From a virus, in the IMG/VR virus record IMGVR_UViG_3300027749_000137, positions 1 to 54,940 of that record: a stretch of DNA of 54,940 nucleotides. The stretch is one strand, 5' to 3'. Position numbers and translations under genes: made by a program. This document shows, one piece after another, positions 54,355 through 54,940 of this stretch. The notes under the pieces are model-generated. The model worked only from the letters and a program-made list of their open reading frames with translations. It did no database searches and was not told where the DNA came from. Each line of letters opens with the position of its first letter. Positions within the stretch are counted from its first letter, which is position 1.

Positions 54355-54866
54355 TTTCCAAAGGCCCGGCCCCCGAAGTGAAACGCAATAATCGAAGCAA
54401 ACAGGGCTTGGGTATTGGAATCCCACAGCTTCTCAGCCAGCACAGGGAACTGCACGCCGTTGTTGTAGCCGTAGATAAACAGGCCGATATCCACAAAGCA
54501 CAGTAGAGCAAAGAAACCAAGGGTAATAAAGCTACGAACACCTGCACGGAGGTTCTTCATCCACTGGCTGGTTCCCTCGTTCAGGGATTCGTCGTGCTGA
54601 TAGATGGCGTTCATCTCAGCGACTTGGGCATTGACTAGATTCTCGTTGCCCTTGGCAGTGGTCTCCATCTCAAGCTGGGCACTGTGAATCTGCTCTATAC
54701 GCTCCTGAGCCTCAAAGCCAGCCTTGCGCATCTCCAGCTCCCGCTCAATTTGCATCCGAGCCAAGTCCAGTTCGTGGCGTTTATCCTGCCGGTCTTGGAA
54801 AAAGTCCAGCAGTTTGGGCAAGCCGCCCATCAGGAAGGAGATTAGAGTTGATAGGATGGTAAGCAT
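54351..54866 (-). CDS. Holin-like protein with coiled coil and C-terminal membrane helices
   Basis: 171 residues. A short hydrophobic N-terminus (MLTILSTLISFLMGGLPKLL) is followed by a charged coiled coil (residues ~25-95). Two or three hydrophobic segments follow (FITLGFFALLCFVDIGLFIY; LFASIIAFHFGGRAFGK). I recall this layout as a common phage holin type. It lies at the head of the lysozyme cassette and preceded by an AGGACTAAACC leader. It should time the release of the lysozyme. Confidence 0.75.
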   Translation of the reverse strand: MLTILSTLISFLMGGLPKLLDFFQDRQDKRHELDLARMQIERELEMRKAGFEAQERIEQIHSAQLEMETTAKGNENLVNAQVAEMNAIYQHDESLNEGTSQWMKNLRAGVRSFITLGFFALLCFVDIGLFIYGYNNGVQFPVLAEKLWDSNTQALFASIIAFHFGGRAFGK

Positions 54867-54869
54867 GGT

Positions 54870-54940
54870 TTAGTCCTTCCCGGTCAGGGATTTGATTTTG
54901 TTGTTTACTGGGGTTTTTTCTTCAAGGATTGCAATGTGCA
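54870..54940 (-). CDS. C-terminal end of a gene running off the right edge (possible)
   Basis: One minus-strand frame stays open from the edge to a TAA at 54870-54872, giving about 22 residues ending KSLTGKD. The stop lies 4 bp before the holin start. Too short to identify. If real it is the last codons of a further late gene. Confidence 0.4.
   Translation of the reverse strand, partial: HIAILEEKTPVNNKIKSLTGKD

Overview
The window looks like most or all of a tailed double-stranded DNA phage genome, probably a podovirus. It has a P22-type portal, a large terminase, a scaffold and an HK97-fold major capsid protein. It also has several very large, low-complexity, ejection-type internal proteins and a tail hub/nozzle-like protein, but no sheath, baseplate or obvious tape measure. 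I see no ribosomal RNA, tRNA, integrase, reverse transcriptase, CRISPR array or cellular housekeeping operon. Sigma70-like promoters and purine-rich ribosome binding sites fit a Gram-negative bacterial host. The gene content resembles uncultured aquatic (freshwater) phages, but host and habitat are inferences.

Layout. (A) 1-19.7 kb, minus strand: the first half of the late block, read right to left. Order: large terminase, a 1584-residue protein with an N-terminal lytic transglycosylase, portal, small basic proteins, a GroES-like co-chaperonin, scaffold, capsid-associated protein, major capsid protein, an acidic aromatic-rich protein, head/tail connector-type proteins, a holin-like peptide, and repeat-rich appendage proteins that run off the left edge. 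A single HNH endonuclease gene (6385-6774) sits on the plus strand inside this block. (B) 19.7-25.2 kb, minus strand: early genes, mostly of unknown role. Five carry their own leader made of a -10-like box, a hairpin and an AGAAAGGATA ribosome binding site. A small terminase and a PD-(D/E)XK nuclease precede them. (C) 25.25-25.74 kb: an AT-rich non-coding divergent control region with a perfect 15-bp inverted repeat and short TTAC-type repeats; it is the best origin candidate. (D) 25.74-32.2 kb, plus strand: a tightly overlapping operon of about twenty mostly small genes. It ends with two glycosyltransferases and a methyltransferase, followed by small genes including a helix-turn-helix-like protein.

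(E) 32.2-39.2 kb, minus strand: the replication module. It holds family A DNA polymerase with exonuclease, an SF1 (UvrD/Rep-like) helicase, an archaeo-eukaryotic type primase, a probable ssDNA-binding protein and two conserved phage proteins. A good TTGACA-type promoter at 39.2 kb drives it. (F) 39.24-41.4 kb, plus strand: an SNF2-like SF2 helicase and a RecB/Cas4-like nuclease. (G) 41.4-54.94 kb, minus strand: the second half of the late block. It holds a ferritin-like protein, four large internal virion proteins, a C1q-like appendage protein, a tail hub-like protein, a GH24 lysozyme with a Glu-Cys-Thr active site, a small secreted or anchored protein and a three-segment holin.

Parts A and G point the same way and would form one continuous late transcription unit if the ends of the window were joined. 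This suggests a circularly permuted or circular map, although the edge sequence does not join two halves of a gene cleanly. The most unusual points are the shared early-leader architecture, two terminators embedded in the 3' coding ends of genes on the opposite strand, the giant transglycosylase-fusion protein with 147-bp in-frame repeats, the acidic aromatic protein beside the capsid gene, and the sugar/methyl-transfer cassette inside the early operon.
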